Positions 63,271-64,000 of a DNA stretch of 64,000 nt are shown piece after piece. This DNA comes from Streptomyces lydicus (GTDB lineage: Bacteria; Actinomycetota; Actinomycetes; Streptomycetales; Streptomycetaceae): contig NZ_CP017157.1 of the NCBI RefSeq assembly GCF_001729485.1, positions 5,208,001 to 5,272,000 of the forward strand. Direction: 5' to 3'. The translations under genes and the position numbers were made by a program. A model generated the notes under the pieces. It was not told where the DNA came from. It saw only the letters and a list, made by a program, of their open reading frames with translations, and made no database searches. The stretch's first letter is position 1. The number at the start of each line of letters is the position of its first letter.

Positions 63271-64000
63271 ATGAAGCAGCGTTTCGGTCGGGTTCGCGTG
63301 GTGCTGACGGTGCTGGTCGCCTGGGGGGTGCTGGCCGGCGGAGCATGGGCCGGCGGCCCCACGGCCAGCGCCGTGGGCACCCCCCTCCACCGCTCCGGCG
63401 CCGTGACGCTGGCGCCGGGTGTGCGGTACGGGGAATTCCGGATGACGGTGCCGCGCGGCACCGTGCACGGGCATCTGCTGACGGTCGACCTGGCCGATCC
63501 GCGGGTCTCGGTGGATCTGCTGTACCCGGGCGCGGTCGGCGCCCGGCTGCCGGTGTCGGAGCTGGCCGGTGCGCGCGGCGCCGTGGCGGCCGTCAACGGC
63601 GACTTCTTCAACATCAGTGAGGGCCAGCACCCGGGCGTGGAGGCGACCGGCGCCTCGGTGGGTCCGGCGGTGGCCTCGGGCCACCCGCTGAAGGGCGCGG
63701 TGCCCGACGGGCAGCGCTTCGGACCGGCCATGCCGCCCGGCGCGACCACCGAGGACGTCATCGGCGTGGGCTACGACCGGCGGGCGCGGCTGGACCGGCT
63801 CGCGCTGCACGGCGTGGCACTGACCCCGGAGGGCGCCTGGCCGCTGGGCGGGCTGAACCAGTACGCGCTGCCGGTCGACGGCATCGGCGCGTACACCGCG
63901 CAGTGGGGCCCGACCTCGCGGGTGCGCGCCACCTGCGGCACGGACACCGACCGGGCGGCGCCGTGCAGCACGGACACCGCGGAGGTGACCGTGCGGCACG
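63271..64000 (+). CDS. Phosphodiester glycosidase (NAGPA)-domain exported protein, truncated by window end
   Basis: The frame from the ATG at 63271 runs open to the end of the window (243 codons). Residues 1-30 are a Sec signal (KQRFGRVRVVLTVLVAWGVL, then AWAGGPTASA). The sequence 'GAVAAVNGDFFNISEGQHPG' near residue 107 and the following region match the phosphodiester glycosidase family, related to the human uncovering enzyme NAGPA, which removes GlcNAc from phosphodiesters. Bacterial members are exported and act on wall or capsule polymers, but their substrates are largely unknown. The C-terminal part, often with further domains, is outside the window. Confidence 0.85.
   Translation, partial: MKQRFGRVRVVLTVLVAWGVLAGGAWAGGPTASAVGTPLHRSGAVTLAPGVRYGEFRMTVPRGTVHGHLLTVDLADPRVSVDLLYPGAVGARLPVSELAGARGAVAAVNGDFFNISEGQHPGVEATGASVGPAVASGHPLKGAVPDGQRFGPAMPPGATTEDVIGVGYDRRARLDRLALHGVALTPEGAWPLGGLNQYALPVDGIGAYTAQWGPTSRVRATCGTDTDRAAPCSTDTAEVTVRH

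Overview
The window is a chromosomal segment of a high-GC actinomycete, almost certainly Streptomyces. GC is very high at third codon positions, GTG starts are common, ribosome binding sites are GGAGG-like, exported enzymes carry Tat signals, and several families are typical of Streptomyces (family 2B encapsulins, DUF3516 helicase, roadblock/GTPase 'conservon' parts, ROK-type xylose regulator). I saw no rRNA, tRNA, insertion sequence, prophage or CRISPR array.

Layout. 1-2250: lactate oxidation operon (end of lutA, lutB, lutC). 2386-5120: membrane-anchored alpha/alpha-toroid protein, cupin-like protein and a convergent Nudix hydrolase. 5310-9848: Tat-exported GH2 beta-galactosidase and a GDSL/SGNH hydrolase. 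9870-12732: DoxX-like membrane protein, homodimer-type ABC exporter and a divergent MarR regulator. 12829-17551: secreted alpha-amylase, Tat-exported GH109-type glycosidase and DctA. 17789-22458: L,D-transpeptidase lipoprotein and a heterodimeric ABC exporter. 22558-27448: YdjM-like membrane protein, DEAD/DEAH helicase with DUF3516, acyl-CoA thioesterase. 27379-34867: small regulators (winged-helix-like protein, roadblock protein, CvnD-like GTPase), a PPOX enzyme, an NCS1 permease with a methyltransferase, a DUF2236 oxygenase and small unknowns. 35016-39241: SNF2 helicase plus SWIM zinc-finger protein. 39341-46207: LysR regulator, cysteine-containing leader peptide and a sulfone/sulfonate desulfonation operon (sfnG, SfnB/DszC-type flavoprotein, ssuE, sfnB, ssuD). 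46342-52983: second (cytosolic) GH2 beta-galactosidase, homocysteine S-methyltransferase and a polar amino-acid ABC importer. 53047-55002: septum-formation-domain membrane protein and CE7 esterase. 55048-62225: xylA, divergent xylB, ROK regulator and two tandem family 2B encapsulin shell genes. 62471-64000: Tat-exported amidase and a truncated phosphodiester glycosidase.

How it fits together. Three themes recur. One is use of plant and microbial carbohydrates: amylase, two galactosidases, GH109, acetyl ester removal, and xylose to xylulose-5-phosphate. The second is sulfur scavenging from organosulfur compounds, probably controlled by the LysR protein and by a Cys-containing leader ORF. The third is cell envelope and transport. 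The most interesting locus is the xylose operon, which runs directly into two cyclic-nucleotide-binding-domain encapsulins: a candidate xylulokinase nanocompartment with a two-protein shell. Other points are a heterodimeric ABC exporter whose subunits carry complementary lesions in Walker A and signature motifs, a toroid/cupin gene pair of unknown function, and several well-formed operators (dctA, MarR/ABC, amylase).
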